Shown here in pieces: positions 4,907 to 6,248 of a DNA stretch of 6,248 nucleotides. The stretch is taken from positions 1-6,248 of the forward strand of contig DAOWJU010000179.1 in assembly GCA_030640215.1 (NCBI GenBank), written 5' to 3'. Within the stretch, counting starts at the first letter, position 1. Every line of letters begins with the position of its first letter. The notes below the pieces were generated by a model that ran no database searches, was not told where the DNA came from, and saw nothing but the letters and a program-made list of their open reading frames with translations. This stretch comes from Desulfuromonadales bacterium. GTDB lineage: Bacteria > Desulfobacterota > Desulfuromonadia > Desulfuromonadales > BM103. A program made the position numbers and the translations under genes.

Positions 4907-6248
4907 TCAGCCAGTTTCCTCCTTCAACCTGCGCAGATCTTCTATAACCTGTAAACTCCCTTTACGACGATCATCCATCTCATCAAAAATTCGCTGGGCC
5001 ATATCACTAACGCGATCTACAGAGGTCTCTATCTGTTGTGTATTCTCTGATTGTCGAGAGGTCGCCGTAACCATATCGTCAGTCATTGACCGGACTTCTT
5101 CAACGGCAGCAACAATGCTCCGGGCACCATTGGCTTCTTCACGAGACGCCCTTGAAACTTGTGACGACATCTCACCCAACTCCTCTATCGAGTTGCTCAC
5201 CCCAATCACTGATTGGGAAATTTCCTGGTTTGACTTACGGATATCAGCAGCCATCTCCATGGCCTGTTGAGAACTCCCCAGAATCTGGGAGAGGACATCA
5301 GCCATCTCTTCCCCTTGCAGCATGCCCTCAGCAACTAATTGGTGAGTACGGTGAATATGATCAACGGTTTCCCTGGTATATTTTTGGATCTCCTCAATAA
5401 TCTGGTTGATCTGGTCGGTCGACGAGGCGGACTCCTGGGCAAGAGTCCTGATTTCATCAGCGACAACGGCAAAAGAACGTCCATGCTCACCGGCCTGGGA
5501 AGCGATAATCGCGGCATTCAACGCCAGCAAGCTGGTCTTCTGGGTCAATTCCGTCACCACCGAGGTGATGGTACCGACCTCTTCGCCCTTGGTAGAAAGA
5601 TTCGTGATGACTCCTTCAGCCTGTTCAACAGCAGTAACAATACCCTGCATACCATCAAGAACCTGCTTGACCGTCTCGACACCATGCTCAGCACGTTCCT
5701 TGACTGTCTCCGACATAGTCTGGGAACGAACACTGCTCTCCTCCACGGCACTGACCGTGTACTGGATCTCTGTCATCGACGCTATTGAGCTCTCCATGAA
5801 CTCATTGAGAGACTTGAGGTTATTGGACACCTGATCGATAGATACAGATATCTGACCAACCGCCGAGCGCGTTGAATTGACCGACTCCTGAATGACACCA
5901 GCTCCGCCAGAGATATCAGTCGTAGCACTCGTTGTAGAGGATATTGCTAAACGTAAAGATGTTATAAGTTCGGCATGTTCATCACGATACTTAAAGAATT
6001 CGTTGAAGGTGTGCTCAAGCTGTTTGGTCAAAGATTCAACAGCATCTAGCAGGTTGATACGCATCATCGATGAGGAGATCTGATCAGCAAAGAGTTTGAC
6101 CGTGTCGACATCGGTATCGAATAGTTTCTGGCGTTTGTACTTGTTATCGACAGCCAGCAAACCAATGGCCTGATTGCGGACGATGATCGGGCAGAGGATA
6201 AAATTTCGGGAGCGCAGTTGCGGCACTGCATCACAGGGCGGCTGCAGA
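4907..6248 (-). CDS. Soluble methyl-accepting chemotaxis protein with GAF domain, N-terminus beyond the window
   Basis: The gene encodes a chemoreceptor that would control CheA kinase through CheW. The frame is open to the right edge, so the GTG at 6226 is not the true start; seven upstream codons (LQPPCDA) continue the same domain. Residues below count from that GTG. Residues 1-60 are the second half of a GAF sensor domain (FILCPIIVRNQAIGLLAVDN, then LFADQIS). Residues about 90-425 form the long antiparallel coiled coil of the signalling domain. Its hairpin tip is at 229-247 (5486-5542), TSLLALNAAIIASQAGE, followed by GRSFAVVADEIRTLAQES. No membrane helices or HAMP domain are seen, so it is probably cytoplasmic, at least in this portion. 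The tip keeps the CheA/CheW-contact Glu (E247) but replaces the usual IEAARAGE by IIASQAGE. No C-terminal NWETF-like CheR tether is present; the protein ends RRLKEETG. The TGA is at 4907-4909. Confidence 0.95.
   Translation of the reverse strand, partial: LQPPCDAVPQLRSRNFILCPIIVRNQAIGLLAVDNKYKRQKLFDTDVDTVKLFADQISSSMMRINLLDAVESLTKQLEHTFNEFFKYRDEHAELITSLRLAISSTTSATTDISGGAGVIQESVNSTRSAVGQISVSIDQVSNNLKSLNEFMESSIASMTEIQYTVSAVEESSVRSQTMSETVKERAEHGVETVKQVLDGMQGIVTAVEQAEGVITNLSTKGEEVGTITSVVTELTQKTSLLALNAAIIASQAGEHGRSFAVVADEIRTLAQESASSTDQINQIIEEIQKYTRETVDHIHRTHQLVAEGMLQGEEMADVLSQILGSSQQAMEMAADIRKSNQEISQSVIGVSNSIEELGEMSSQVSRASREEANGARSIVAAVEEVRSMTDDMVTATSRQSENTQQIETSVDRVSDMAQRIFDEMDDRRKGSLQVIEDLRRLKEETG

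Noticed and set aside
5339..5834. Open frames of 142-149 codons on the plus strand, and a 104-codon frame at 5086-5400
   Set aside because: They are antisense to the coiled-coil region of the chemoreceptor, where repetitive codon patterns favour long spurious frames.

Overview
The window comes from a bacterial chromosome of about even base composition (judged by eye). The MutS sequence, the soluble GAF-type chemoreceptor with its hairpin-tip variant, and the CACGGAT-rich intergenic repeat together suggest a Deltaproteobacterium, possibly of the Desulfuromonas/Geobacter/Pelobacter group. That placement rests on family resemblance only, because no search was run.

Layout. Positions 1-2557 (minus) hold almost the whole of mutS, the DNA mismatch-repair ATPase, whose last residues lie beyond the left edge. 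A 228-bp divergent spacer follows. It contains a terminator-like hairpin placed to act on the mutS leader, and what looks like a small plus-strand gene broken by a single-base frameshift. Next is a tight plus-strand pair: an unrecognised 174-residue protein (2786-3310) and, 2 bp later, a YiiP/FieF-type cation diffusion facilitator (3313-4278) with every classical metal-site residue in place. A gene-free stretch (4279-4473) carries a palindromic repeat element built from CACGGAT units. The rest is on the minus strand. It holds a truncated VapC-type PIN toxin remnant (4474-4617), its intact Phd-family antitoxin (4613-4837), and a cytoplasmic methyl-accepting chemotaxis protein (4907-6248) whose N-terminus lies beyond the right edge.

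How the genes relate. These are largely independent housekeeping and accessory units: repair, divalent-metal export and chemotaxis signalling. The most informative features are signs of decay and rearrangement. The toxin-antitoxin locus has lost the N-terminal half of its toxin but keeps an intact antitoxin with a strong ribosome-binding site. The small gene ahead of the metal-efflux pair appears frameshifted, and a mobile-looking palindromic repeat lies between the two. I see no CRISPR array, RNA gene, complete insertion sequence or prophage. I do not see a previously undescribed multi-gene system here; the uncharacterised protein coupled to the efflux pump is the best candidate for new biology.
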